This document shows, piece by piece, positions 50,935 to 59,601 of a stretch of DNA of 64,000 nucleotides. The notes under the pieces are model-generated. The model was not told the origin of the DNA, ran no database searches, and saw only the letters and a program-made list of their open reading frames with translations. The translations under genes and the position numbers were made by a program. The DNA comes from Burkholderia pyrrocinia. Its GTDB lineage: Bacteria; Pseudomonadota; Gammaproteobacteria; Burkholderiales; Burkholderiaceae. Position 1 is the stretch's first letter. Each line of letters starts with the position of its first letter. The stretch lies in contig NZ_CP070977.1 in assembly GCF_018417535.1 (NCBI RefSeq), positions 3,286,001 through 3,350,000 of the forward strand. The letters are read 5' to 3'.

Positions 50935-52056
50935 ATGAAGCAGACCACCCGACTCGCAGCCATCGCAGGGGGCGCCGCGCTCGCATTCGCCAGCCAGTAC
51001 GCGGCCGCACAAAGCTCGGTCACGCTCTGGGGCGTCGCCGACGTCAGCGTTCGTTACCTGACCAACGCGAACGCCAAGAACGACGGCCTGCTGTCGATGA
51101 CCAACGGCGCGATCACCAACAGCCGCTTCGGCATCTACGGCACGGAAGACCTCGGCAGCGGCCTGAAGGCCGTGTTCAACCTCGAAAGCGGCGTGAACCT
51201 GCAGAACGGCGCATTCGCCGACAGCGGCCGCCTGTTCAACCGCGCGGCCTACGTCGGCCTGCAGAGCCCGTACGGCACGGTGACCCTCGGCCGCCAGAAG
51301 ACGCCGCTGTTCGACCTGCTGTCGGATACCTACGATCCGCTGACGGTCGGCAACTACCTCGAAAATGCGTGGCTGCCGGTCGCACTCGGCGGCGGCCTGT
51401 ATGCGGACAACCAGATCAAGTACACGGGCAAGTTCGCGGGCCTGACCGCGAAGGCGATGTACTCGACGGGCACCAACTACGAATCGACCGGCGCCGGCGG
51501 CTTCTCGGGCCAGATCCCGGGCTCGCTCGGCAAGGGCAATGCGTGGGGCGTGTCGCTGTCGTACGTGATGGGCCCGCTCAGCATCGCGGCCGGCGCGCAG
51601 CAGAACAGCGACAACTCGGCGCGCAAGCAGACCATCTATCACGCGAACGTCGTGTACGCGTTCAGCAAGGCGAAGGTCTACGCGGGCTACCTGCGCTCGA
51701 AGGACGACACGGGCTTCGTCGACAGCCTGCTCGCGCAGCAGACGATTCCGGTCGCGAAGGGCACGGGCCGGATCGACGACGGTCCGTTCGCGGGCGTGAG
51801 CTGGCAGGTCAGCACGCCGCTGACGCTGACGGGCGCGTTCTACTACGACCACATGCGCAATGCGATGACCGCGAACGGCACGCTCGCGAGCGGCAACCGC
51901 TACGCGGTCGTCGGCATCGCCGAGTACGCGCTGAGCAAGCGCACCGAAGTCTACGGCACCGTCGACTTCAACAAGACGAACGGCGCGGCGAACGTCGAGC
52001 TGCCGGGGCGCAGCAACCAGACGGGCATCGCGATCGGCCTGCGCAATATCTTCTGA
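50935..52056 (+). CDS. outer-membrane porin (Gram-negative porin, OpcP/OmpC-like)
   Basis: A 373-residue precursor. The signal peptide (MKQTTRLAAIAGGAALAFAS, cut after YAAA) is followed by QSSVTLWGVADVSVRYLTNANAKN, the standard N-terminus of beta-proteobacterial porins. The constriction-loop region contains GRLFNRAAYVGLQSPYGTVTLGRQKTPLFD. The protein ends GRSNQTGIAIGLRNIF with the terminal Phe used by the BAM complex. It forms a trimeric 16-strand barrel. The start at 50935 gives the signal peptide and follows AAGGAAA. A perfect terminator follows. Confidence 0.93.
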   Translation: MKQTTRLAAIAGGAALAFASQYAAAQSSVTLWGVADVSVRYLTNANAKNDGLLSMTNGAITNSRFGIYGTEDLGSGLKAVFNLESGVNLQNGAFADSGRLFNRAAYVGLQSPYGTVTLGRQKTPLFDLLSDTYDPLTVGNYLENAWLPVALGGGLYADNQIKYTGKFAGLTAKAMYSTGTNYESTGAGGFSGQIPGSLGKGNAWGVSLSYVMGPLSIAAGAQQNSDNSARKQTIYHANVVYAFSKAKVYAGYLRSKDDTGFVDSLLAQQTIPVAKGTGRIDDGPFAGVSWQVSTPLTLTGAFYYDHMRNAMTANGTLASGNRYAVVGIAEYALSKRTEVYGTVDFNKTNGAANVELPGRSNQTGIAIGLRNIF

Positions 52057-52102
52057 CGAACGTCGGAACGCACTTGCCGGCATTCGTCCGGCACGCATCG
52101 AA

Positions 52103-52129
52103 GAGGCGCCGGAAGGCGCCTCTTTTTTT
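52103..52129 (+). terminator. rho-independent terminator after the porin gene
   Basis: GAGGCGCC (52103-52110), a GGAA tetraloop, GGCGCCTC (52115-52122), then seven T. A textbook terminator 46 bases past the porin stop. Confidence 0.93.
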
Positions 52130-52432
52130 GGTCATGCGGCGTTCATACGCGCACACGACTATTCGGCAATCGCTTCATCACGGAATCCCCGCGCCGTAAG
52201 CGATCCGTCGGCATTCCAGAACATACTTTTACAGTACGCGCGCAGGCTTTCCGCTACGCTGCGTGCATCGCCCGCTGCGTGCCGCCGTGCACGCGCGTGT
52301 GTCGTTCCGGCGGCGTTCGGTGAGCGCGGCCGGCCTGGTGCGTAATTTGTGTATCCGGTGATGACAAACACGGTCTGCCGGTTTTTTTTCGTGGGACGAT
52401 CCGCCTCACGATTTCTTGAAAAGGGGATGACG
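52130..52432. other. intergenic region upstream of the small acidic-tailed protein gene
   Basis: 303 bases. An open leftward GTG frame of 70 codons (52159-52371, ending RGFRDEAIAE) exists, but it lacks a ribosome-binding site and is not claimed. A run of eight T (52382-52389) follows a weak CCGG-flanked hairpin and could end leftover transcription. The next gene's ribosome-binding site AAGGGG is at 52421-52426. Confidence 0.4.
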
Positions 52433-52663
52433 ATGGGTATCCTGAACACCGTGGGTGAAATCGCCGGCGCAGTGGCGGCAGTCGAAGGCGCGGAAAAGCT
52501 GGATCCGGATGCGGGCCTGCTGACCAAGGCGGCAGCGGCCGTCGCCGGCTTCAAGGGTGCCGAGGCGATCGAAGGCATGCTCGAGAAGAAGAAGGAAGAC
52601 CAGCCCGAGCAGCAGGCAGACGATACGCAGGCGACGGACGGCAGCGACACGTCGCAGGCCTGA
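52433..52663 (+). CDS. hypothetical small protein with acidic disordered tail
   Basis: A 76-residue protein: MGILNTVGEIAGAVAAVEGAEKL, a glycine/alanine-rich hydrophobic stretch (LTKAAAAVAGFKGAEAIEGML), then a charged, disordered tail (EKKKEDQPEQQADDTQATDG). It could lie on or in the membrane through the N-terminal half. The start at 52433 has AAGGGG at the right distance; the ATG at 52427 does not. It has its own terminator. No family is recognised, but frame, ribosome-binding site and terminator support a real single-gene unit. Confidence 0.65.
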   Translation: MGILNTVGEIAGAVAAVEGAEKLDPDAGLLTKAAAAVAGFKGAEAIEGMLEKKKEDQPEQQADDTQATDGSDTSQA

Positions 52664-52787
52664 GCATGGCGGCTGGTCCGGCCGCGGGCGCGCACTTCGC
52701 GCGCCCGGGCGGACCGGTGCCGCGCGGCCGGCAGGTCGGGCATGCGGTCGATCGGTGACGCATGACACACCCGGCAGCTGGTTTGAC

Positions 52788-52818
52788 CGGCGAGAGGCGA
52801 CGCTTCTCGCCGTTTTTT
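52788..52818 (+). terminator. rho-independent terminator after the small protein gene
   Basis: CGGCGAGA (52788-52795) pairs with TCTCGCCG (52805-52812), followed by six T (52813-52818). It is 124 bases beyond the small protein's stop and 90 bases before glutathione reductase. Confidence 0.85.
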
Positions 52819-52907
52819 ATGGGGCGCGCGGCATGCGGCGCCGTGCCCCGCACGAATTCCGGAATCTTGCTATCGTGCCGTCATCCGAACTGCGATGAGG
52901 CAATGCG

Positions 52908-54263
52908 ATGGATTTCGACTACGACCTGTTCGTCATCGGGGCCGGCTCGGGCGGCGTGAGGCTCGCGCGGATGTCGGCGTCATACGGCGCGCGCGTCGGC
53001 ATAGCGGAACAAGAGCAGATCGGCGGCACCTGCGTGCTGCGCGGCTGCATCCCGAAGAAGCTGCTCGTCTACGCGTCGCACTACCCGCACGAAGTCGACG
53101 ACGCGAAAGGCTTCGGCTGGACCTTCGGTGCCGGCACGCTCGACTGGCCCGCGCTGATCGCCGCGAAGGATCGCGAGATCAATCGGCTGAGCGACATCTA
53201 CATCAACCTGCTGCGGCAATCGGGCGTCGAGATGTACGCGGGGCGCGCGACGCTCGTCGATGCGCACACCGTCGCGATCGGCGCACGCACGATCCGTGCG
53301 CGGCACATCGCGATCGCGACCGGCTCGCGTCCGTCGCTGCCGCGGCGGCCAGGCATCGAGCATGCGATCACGTCGCGCGAGGCGCTGTCGCTCGCGACGT
53401 GCCCCAAGCGCATCGCGGTAGTCGGCGGAGGTTATATCGCGGTCGAGTTCGCGGGCATCTTCAACGGCTTCGGCAGTCACGTCGACCTGTTCTATCGCGG
53501 CGAGAAGATCCTGCGCGGCTTCGACGACGACGTGCGTCAATTCCTGACCGACGAGATGACGAAGCAGGGTGTGGCGATTCATTCGCGCGCGGTGGTCGAA
53601 TCGATTTCCCGCGCGGACGACGGCACGCTGAGCGTGCGCGTCGGCGATGCGCGGCACGGGCCGTACGACGCGGTGCTCTATGCGACCGGCCGCGTGCCGA
53701 ATGTCGACGGGCTCGGGCTCGAACAGGCGGGCGTGCTGCTCGACGCACGCGGCGCGATTGCCGTCGATGCGTATTCGGCGACGTCGGTCGCGTCGATCCA
53801 TGCAATCGGCGACGTCACGTCGCGACCGCAGCTCACGCCGGTGGCGACGCGCGACGGCGCGCTGCTCGCGCGTACGCTGTTCGGCGGGTCGCGCGTCGCG
53901 GCCGATCACGAATGGGTGCCGTCGGCCGTGTTCAGCCAGCCCGAGGTCGCGACGGTCGGCCTCACCGAGGCCGATGCCCGTCGCGCGCACGGCGACGTCG
54001 ACATCTACCGTACGTCGTTCAAGGCGCTGCGCCATACGCTGTCGGGTCGCGACGAGCGCACGATGATGAAGCTCGTCGTCGCGCGCGACAGCCAGCGCGT
54101 GATCGGCGCGCACATGGTCGGCCGCGACGCGGGCGAGATCATCCAGGGGGTCGCGATCGCGATTCGCGCGGGCGCGACGAAGGCGCAGTTCGACGACACG
54201 ATCGGCATCCATCCGACCGCGGCCGAGGAGTTCGTGACGATGCGGCAGAAGCTGGCCGACTAG
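52908..54263 (+). CDS. gor: glutathione-disulfide reductase
   Basis: A 451-residue cytoplasmic flavoenzyme reducing GSSG with NADPH. FAD motif FVIGAGSGGVRLAR (residues 8-21), redox disulfide GGTCVLRGCIPKK (Cys42, Cys47), NADPH motif IAVVGGGYIAVEFAGIF and second FAD motif SIHAIGDVT are all present. The C-terminal GIHPTAAEEFVTM carries the catalytic His-Glu pair of the partner subunit. Length is as E. coli Gor (450). The start at 52908 follows GATGAGG. It is convergent with the putrescine operon. Confidence 0.95.
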   Translation: MDFDYDLFVIGAGSGGVRLARMSASYGARVGIAEQEQIGGTCVLRGCIPKKLLVYASHYPHEVDDAKGFGWTFGAGTLDWPALIAAKDREINRLSDIYINLLRQSGVEMYAGRATLVDAHTVAIGARTIRARHIAIATGSRPSLPRRPGIEHAITSREALSLATCPKRIAVVGGGYIAVEFAGIFNGFGSHVDLFYRGEKILRGFDDDVRQFLTDEMTKQGVAIHSRAVVESISRADDGTLSVRVGDARHGPYDAVLYATGRVPNVDGLGLEQAGVLLDARGAIAVDAYSATSVASIHAIGDVTSRPQLTPVATRDGALLARTLFGGSRVAADHEWVPSAVFSQPEVATVGLTEADARRAHGDVDIYRTSFKALRHTLSGRDERTMMKLVVARDSQRVIGAHMVGRDAGEIIQGVAIAIRAGATKAQFDDTIGIHPTAAEEFVTMRQKLAD

Positions 54264-54295
54264 CGGCGGCGCACCCGCACGGGTGGCGCAAGGGT

Positions 54296-54322
54296 CGGCC
54301 GCGCGTCGGCGTGGCCGTTTTT
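54296..54322 (+). terminator. candidate terminator after gor
   Basis: CGGCC (54296-54300) pairs with GGCCG (54313-54317), followed by TTTTT (54318-54322). A short stem, but with a U-run, in the gap between the convergent gor and puuB genes. Confidence 0.45.
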
Positions 54323-54344
54323 CATCGGTGCGCCGCGGTGCGCC

Positions 54345-55646
54345 TCAATGCACGCCGAACGCGTCGAGCATCCGATACCAGCTCATCGCGAGCACCAGCG
54401 CCGGCGTGCGCAGCGCCTCGCCGCCCGGGAAATCGCGATGCCGGATCTTGTCGAACAGGTCGAAGCGGCTCGCCTGTCCGTCGATCGCCTCGGCGATCAG
54501 CTTGCCCGCGAGCGCGGTCGTGTTCACGCCGTGCCCCGAAAATCCCTGCGCGAAGTACATCGTCGGCGCGATGCGGCCGAAGTGCGGCGCGCGGTTCATC
54601 GTGATGTCGACGAAGCCGCCCCATGCGTAGTCGACCTTCACGTCCGCGAGCTGCGGGAACGTCTTCAGCATGTCCGCGCGCATCGCGGCCGCGAGATCGC
54701 GCGGCTGCCGCGTCGAATAGCTGACCTTGCCGCCCCACACGAGCCGCGTGTCGGGCGCCGGCCGGAAATAGTCGAGCACGAAGCGGCTGTCGCAGATCGC
54801 CGCGCGCGCGGGCATCAGCGCGGCGGCGCGCGCTTTGCCGAGCGGTTCCGTCGCGATCACGTAGGTGCCGACCGGCATGATCTTCTTCGACAGCGCGGGC
54901 GCGAGCGTGCCGACATAGGTATTGCACGCGAGCACGACGAAGCGCGCGCGTACGTTACCGCCGCTCGTCTCGACGACGTGGCCGCCCGCGACGTCGCGCA
55001 CGTGCGTCACACAACTGTCCTCGTGGATGCGCACGCCCGCGCCGGTCGCCGCACGGGCGAGACCGAGCGTGTAGTTGAGCGGATGCAGGTGGCCGCTGTC
55101 CGGGTCGTACAGGCCGCCGCAATAGCGGGCGGACTGCACGTAGTCGCCGAGTTCGTCGGCTTCGACGAAATGGAAGCGGTCGTAGCCGAAGCGCTTCGCG
55201 GCTTCGTCGCGCCAGCGCTTGAGCGCATCCGCGTCGCGCTCGGTGTTCGCGGCGGTTAGGTAGCCGGGCACCAGCGCGCAGTCGATGTCGTGCTGCGCGA
55301 TGCGCGACTTCACGAGCGACAGCGTTTCGAGCCCCATGTCCCAGATGCGCTTCACGTCGCCTTCCGGCATGAATTGCCCGAACGTGTCGATGTCGCATGC
55401 AAAGCCGCCGATCAACTGTCCGCCGTTGCGGCCGCTCGCCGCCCATCCGACCCGCGACGCTTCGAGCACGATCACCGAATGGCCGCGCTCGGCGAGGTTG
55501 AGCGCGGCGGACAGGCCCGTGAGGCCCGCACCGATCACGCACACGTCGGCGTCGGTCGCGCCGGCGAGCGGCGCGTGGCGGGTCGTATCGTTGGCGGTCG
55601 CCGCGTAGTAGGACGCGACGTGCGGCTGGTTGGCGAATGTCTGCAT
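54345..55646 (-). CDS. puuB: gamma-glutamylputrescine oxidase-like FAD oxidoreductase PuuB (copy 1)
   Basis: A 433-residue flavoprotein of the DAO family. The FAD motif DVCVIGAGLTGLSAALNLAERGHSVIVLEA is at about residues 34-63, followed by WAASGRNGGQLIGGF, the PuuB/OrdL signature. GGLYDPDSGHLHPLNYTLGLARAA, WGGKVSYSTR and WGGFVDITMNRAPHFGR complete it. PuuB oxidises gamma-glutamylputrescine to the aldehyde with release of ammonia and H2O2. It is the last gene of the leftward putrescine operon, 25 bases after its paralog. Confidence 0.88.
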   Translation of the reverse strand: MQTFANQPHVASYYAATANDTTRHAPLAGATDADVCVIGAGLTGLSAALNLAERGHSVIVLEASRVGWAASGRNGGQLIGGFACDIDTFGQFMPEGDVKRIWDMGLETLSLVKSRIAQHDIDCALVPGYLTAANTERDADALKRWRDEAAKRFGYDRFHFVEADELGDYVQSARYCGGLYDPDSGHLHPLNYTLGLARAATGAGVRIHEDSCVTHVRDVAGGHVVETSGGNVRARFVVLACNTYVGTLAPALSKKIMPVGTYVIATEPLGKARAAALMPARAAICDSRFVLDYFRPAPDTRLVWGGKVSYSTRQPRDLAAAMRADMLKTFPQLADVKVDYAWGGFVDITMNRAPHFGRIAPTMYFAQGFSGHGVNTTALAGKLIAEAIDGQASRFDLFDKIRHRDFPGGEALRTPALVLAMSWYRMLDAFGVH

Positions 55647-55671
55647 GGTCGGGAAAAGGGAGAAAGAGGGC

Positions 55672-56976
55672 TCAGAACAGCTCGCGCACGCGGTGGTACA
55701 GCATCCCGAGTTCGAGCGCGGGTTGCCGCCATGCGTCGCCGCCGGGGAAGCGCCGGTGACGCACGCGCGCGAACAGGTCGAACGCGCGCGTGTCGCCCGC
55801 GATCGCGCCGGCGATCGCGCGTCCGGCGATGCCGGTGAGCGCGACGCCGTGCCCGCTGAAGCCCTGGACGTAGAAGAAGTTCGGATCGAGCGTGCCGAAG
55901 TCCGGCGCGCGGTTGCGCGTGACGTCGACGAAGCCGCCCCACGCGTGCTCGACGCGCACGTCGCCGAGCTGCGGGAACACGCCGACCATCCGTTGCCGGA
56001 TCGTTTCGGCGAGCGTGGCGGGCGACGCGCCGGCCGAATTCGCGCGGCCGCCGAACAGCATCCGGTGGTCGGCCGATAGCCGGAAGTAGTCGAGGAAGAA
56101 GTTGTTGTCGCACACGGCTTCGCGCCGCGCGATCAGCGCGTCGGCGCGTGCCTGGCCGAGCGGCTCGGTCGCGATGATGTACGACGCGATCGGCGCAATA
56201 CGCGCGGCGGTCGCGGCCGGCAGCACGCCGCCCGGGCCCGCGTTGCAGCACGACACGACGAAGCGGCAGCGCACCTCGCCCGACGGCGTGCGCACGACGG
56301 GCCGCGCGCCGCGCACGATGTCGAGCGCGGGCGTGTGCGCATACAGTGCGACGCCTTCGCGGCGCGCGGCATCGGCGAGGCCGAGGCAATACTTGAGCGG
56401 ATGCAGGTGGCCCGACAGCGGATCGTGCACGCCGGCCAGGTAACGCGTCGATGCAATGCGCGCGCGGATTTCTCCGGTGTCGAGCCACGCGAGCGACGGG
56501 TGGCCCCAGCGCGAGGTCGCGGCGTTCATCCACGCGCGCAGGTCGTCGATGCGGCGCGGCTTCGTCGCGACCGTCAGGTAGCCGCGCGTGAAGTCGCAGT
56601 CGATCCCGTAGCGAGCGATCCGCTCGGCGATCAGCGCGACGCCGTCGAGCGACAGCGACCACGCGGCGCGCGCGCCGTCGGCGCCGAGCTGCCGCTCGAT
56701 TTCCTCGTCCTTCGCGAAGCCGGTGATCGCCTGGCCGCCGTTGCGGCCCGACGCGCCCCAGCCGGGCCGGTGCGCATCGATCACCGCGACGGACAGCCCG
56801 CGCGCGCGGCAGTCGAGCGCCGTCGACAAGCCCGCGAAGCCGGCGCCGATCACGCAGACGTCGACGTCGATTGCATCGTCGAGCATCGTGTCGTCGACCA
56901 CGGGCCGCGTGACCGTCGCTTCGTAGTACGAGTCGCGCGCGAGCGCATCGGCGCGGCGGGTGAAAGACTGCGTCAT
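55672..56976 (-). CDS. gamma-glutamylputrescine oxidase-like FAD oxidoreductase (copy 2)
   Basis: A 434-residue paralog of the downstream PuuB with the same layout: VDVCVIGAGFAGLSTALDCRARGLSVAVID, WGASGRNGGQAITGFAKDEEIER, AGVHDPLSGHLHPLKYCLGLADAA and HAWGGFVDVTRNRAPDFG. The two are clearly related along their whole length but diverged, so they may act on different gamma-glutamyl-polyamines or related amines. The start at 56976 follows CGAGGGAGTC; an upstream extension is open but not family-like. A 13-bp hairpin separates it from the DUF3138 gene upstream. Confidence 0.87.
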   Translation of the reverse strand: MTQSFTRRADALARDSYYEATVTRPVVDDTMLDDAIDVDVCVIGAGFAGLSTALDCRARGLSVAVIDAHRPGWGASGRNGGQAITGFAKDEEIERQLGADGARAAWSLSLDGVALIAERIARYGIDCDFTRGYLTVATKPRRIDDLRAWMNAATSRWGHPSLAWLDTGEIRARIASTRYLAGVHDPLSGHLHPLKYCLGLADAARREGVALYAHTPALDIVRGARPVVRTPSGEVRCRFVVSCCNAGPGGVLPAATAARIAPIASYIIATEPLGQARADALIARREAVCDNNFFLDYFRLSADHRMLFGGRANSAGASPATLAETIRQRMVGVFPQLGDVRVEHAWGGFVDVTRNRAPDFGTLDPNFFYVQGFSGHGVALTGIAGRAIAGAIAGDTRAFDLFARVRHRRFPGGDAWRQPALELGMLYHRVRELF

Positions 56977-57043
56977 GAAACCGACTCCCTCGAAAAGGCT
57001 GCCACGGCACGCGACCTGCCGGCAGCCGCCCCAGAAAACGGCA

Positions 57044-57074
57044 CGGGACGCCGTGCGCGCGGCACGGCGTCCCG
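57044..57074 (-). terminator. strong hairpin between the DUF3138 gene and the second puuB copy
   Basis: A perfect 13-bp stem: 57044-57056 (CGGGACGCCGTGC) with 57062-57074, 5-base loop. On the minus strand it lies 11 bases past the DUF3138 stop and is followed by TGCCGTTTTC. It probably slows decay of the upstream message or causes partial termination, reducing the puuB genes relative to the porin. Confidence 0.65.
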
Positions 57075-57085
57075 CGTGTGCTGCG

Positions 57086-58660
57086 TCAGAACGAATAGAT
57101 GAACTGCGTCGCGAGCAGGTCGTTGGACTTGCCGTACGAACCATCGTTGCGCAGGAACACCTTGTTGTTCGCCCAGTCGTGCCGGTATTCGACCTTCACG
57201 GTGATCTGCTGGGTCGGATAGAACAGCAGGTCGAGCGCGACGTCCTGACGGATCGCGCCCTTGCACTCGAAGCCGAGGCCACCGCCGGCCTTCGACGTCG
57301 CGAGGCAGTCCGAATCGACGCCGAAGCCGTTGCTCGGATCCATCCCGTTGCCGTTCAGCGCGATGCCGCCGCCGCCGCCGCCGTTCTTGCTGTTGACGAG
57401 CGCATCGTAGCGCAGCGTCACGCCCATGCGGCCGACCACCGGCGCGTTGAACTTGCGGTGCGCGAGCAGCGACAGCCCGTACCACTGCGCGAGCCCGCCG
57501 TTGAACGCCGCATGATCCTGTCGGCCGTAGTCGACTTCCGCGTTGTATTGCACGTCCGCGAGCGTGTAGGTCGCGTCGAGTTCGCCGAAGAAGAACGAGC
57601 CATACGCGCTCGGCGCGTTGCCGCCCGGGCCGTAGTGCACGACGCCGTTCGAATCGATCGCGCTCGCGAGCGTCTGCCGCCCGATGTTGAACGAGCCGCC
57701 GATGTCGAGCGCGCTCGACCACGTGTAGTCGGCGCGCGCGGTGAAGGTCGGCACCTTGTTGCTGGTCGTGATCGGGTCGCCGAGCGCATTGGTGCCGGTC
57801 TGCGTGACCGAACCGTAGGTGCGGTACTGTTCGTTGCCGAGGAAGAACTTCCACGCCCAGTTGCCCTTCGTGTAGTTCGCGCCGGCACCGATGTAGCTGC
57901 CCGGATCGGAGAAGTCGTACAGCAGGTTGTGCGTGAGCGTGAGCATCTGGTTCGACTGCTGCACCTCGTAGCCGCCGAAGCTCGGGATCAGGCCGGCGAC
58001 GAGCGTCGTCTCGGCCGTGATCGGCACGTTGACGACCGCCGTGTTCAGGATGTTGTTGCCGATGTTGCCGCGCGAGTTCTGCAGCAGCGTGATGCCGTTG
58101 CCGCGGTTCGGCATCAGCGTGATCTCGGCCGACGGCGCCATCGGGCCGACGCCGAAGGTCTTCTTGATGTCGAGGTAGAGGTCGCCGAACGTGCTGTTGA
58201 AGTAGTTGTACGCGCTCTCGTGGTTCGCGAACAGGAACGACGACGTGCCGGCCGCGCGGTTGTAGATGTAGGTCGGATCGATGTAGCCCGTCACCGACAG
58301 GCCGGCGAGCGGGCCCGTGTTGGCCGCGTCGGTCAGCGAGTCGACCTTCAGCTGCTGGTTCGCGATCTGCTGCTTCATTTCGCCGACCTCGTCGTTGGTC
58401 AGCGTGGCCTGCGCCTTGCCGTAATCCGGCGAGCCCGGATCGACGGCCACCGCAACCGGCGCCGCGCCGGCCTTCGCACCGGCCTGCGCGACCGCGGCGC
58501 CGCCCGGCTTCGCGGCGAGCTGCGCCTGCATGGCCTTCATCTGTTTCTGCAGCGCCGCGACCTGCGCCTGCAGCGCCTTGATCTCGGCGGATGTCGAGTC
58601 GGCCAGCGCGATGCCCGGCAACGCGCCGGCCACCAGCAGGCAGATCAGTTTCTTCTTCAT
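57086..58660 (-). CDS. DUF3138 family outer-membrane protein (porin-like)
   Basis: A 524-residue exported protein. The signal peptide is MKKKLICLLVAGALPGIALA. A coiled-coil heptad region follows (AEIKALQAQVAALQKQMKAMQAQLAAK, about 24-50), as in trimeric porins with an N-terminal coiled coil. A long run of amphipathic strands ends in LLATQFIYSF, with the terminal Phe expected of a BAM substrate. In the operon it lies between potI and puuB, so it is likely the outer-membrane channel for polyamines or conjugates; that is inference. The start at 58660 follows AAGGAGAATCC. Confidence 0.85.
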   Translation of the reverse strand: MKKKLICLLVAGALPGIALADSTSAEIKALQAQVAALQKQMKAMQAQLAAKPGGAAVAQAGAKAGAAPVAVAVDPGSPDYGKAQATLTNDEVGEMKQQIANQQLKVDSLTDAANTGPLAGLSVTGYIDPTYIYNRAAGTSSFLFANHESAYNYFNSTFGDLYLDIKKTFGVGPMAPSAEITLMPNRGNGITLLQNSRGNIGNNILNTAVVNVPITAETTLVAGLIPSFGGYEVQQSNQMLTLTHNLLYDFSDPGSYIGAGANYTKGNWAWKFFLGNEQYRTYGSVTQTGTNALGDPITTSNKVPTFTARADYTWSSALDIGGSFNIGRQTLASAIDSNGVVHYGPGGNAPSAYGSFFFGELDATYTLADVQYNAEVDYGRQDHAAFNGGLAQWYGLSLLAHRKFNAPVVGRMGVTLRYDALVNSKNGGGGGGIALNGNGMDPSNGFGVDSDCLATSKAGGGLGFECKGAIRQDVALDLLFYPTQQITVKVEYRHDWANNKVFLRNDGSYGKSNDLLATQFIYSF

Positions 58661-58704
58661 TGCGGATTCTCCTTGTCGTGCGCCAGTCAAAGTGCGATCG
58701 GTTC

Positions 58705-58727
58705 GCGCGCCGCATGGGGCGGCGCGC
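58705..58727 (-). promoter_or_regulatory. hairpin between potI and the DUF3138 gene
   Basis: GCGCGCCGC (58705-58713) pairs with GCGGCGCGC (58719-58727), 5-base loop. No U-run follows in the direction of transcription, so it is more likely a processing or stabilising structure than a terminator. Confidence 0.45.
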
Positions 58728-58761
58728 GGGTCTTGTTATCGATGAAAAGAAAAGAGGAGGC

Positions 58762-59601
58762 TCACGCCACCGCGAACGCCGCCTTCATGTCGGCCATCCG
58801 GCGCCGCTCGCGCGCGATCATCATCCGGTTCACGACGATCACGCCGATCGTCACGGCCGTGATGAACAGCGTCGCCAGCGCATTCATCTCCGGGTTCAGC
58901 CCGAGCCGCACGCGCGAGAACACCACCAGCGGCAGCGTCGTCGACCCCGGCCCCGACAGGAACGCCGACAGCACCAGGTCGTCGATCGACAGCGTGAACG
59001 ACAGCAGCCACCCCGACAGCAGCGCCTGCGAGATCAGCGGCAGCGTCACCACGAAGAACACCTTCAGCGGCGTCGCACCCAGATCCAGTGCAGCCTCTTC
59101 CAGCGACTTGTTCATCTCCTTCACGCGCGACTGCACGATGATCGCCACGTACGACACGCACAGCATCACGTGACCGATCCAGATCGTCAGCATCCCGCGG
59201 CCCTTCGGCCAGCCGAACATCTGCTCCAGCGCAACGAACAGCAGCAGCAGCGAGATGCCCTGGATCACTTCCGGAATCACCAGCGGCGCGTTGATCATCC
59301 CCGTGTACAGCGTGAAGCCCTTGAAGCGGCCGAAGCGCGCGAGCACGAAGCCCGCCCACGTGCCGATCACGACCGACGCGGTGGCCGTCAACAGGCCGAT
59401 CTTCAGCGACAGCCACGCGGCGGTGAGCAGCTCGTCGTCCTGCCACAGCGCCGCGTACCACTTCAGCGAGAAGCCCGACCACACCGTCACCAGCTTCGAC
59501 TCGTTGAACGAGTACACGACCAGGCTGATGATCGGGATGTACAGGAACAGGAAGCCGAAGGCGAGAACGCCCGTCGACAGCGGTTTGCTCGGTTTGATCA
59601 T
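58762..59601 (-). CDS. potI: polyamine ABC transporter permease PotI
   Basis: A 279-residue inner-membrane permease with about six helices. GVLAFGFLFLYIPIISLVVYSFNESK and the EAA loop SLEEAALDLGATPLKVFFVVTLPLISQALL (about 166-195) match PotI/PotC. FTLSIDDLVLSAFLSGPGSTTLPLVVFSRVRLGLNPEMNALAT is the family C-terminal signature. It dimerises with PotH. It overlaps the potH stop by 4 bases. Confidence 0.94.
   Translation of the reverse strand: MIKPSKPLSTGVLAFGFLFLYIPIISLVVYSFNESKLVTVWSGFSLKWYAALWQDDELLTAAWLSLKIGLLTATASVVIGTWAGFVLARFGRFKGFTLYTGMINAPLVIPEVIQGISLLLLFVALEQMFGWPKGRGMLTIWIGHVMLCVSYVAIIVQSRVKEMNKSLEEAALDLGATPLKVFFVVTLPLISQALLSGWLLSFTLSIDDLVLSAFLSGPGSTTLPLVVFSRVRLGLNPEMNALATLFITAVTIGVIVVNRMMIARERRRMADMKAAFAVA

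Noticed and set aside
52159..52371. Leftward 70-codon GTG frame ending RGFRDEAIAE
   Set aside because: The C-terminal part looks protein-like, but there is no ribosome-binding site and the start falls beside a T-run. Kept only as a possibility.
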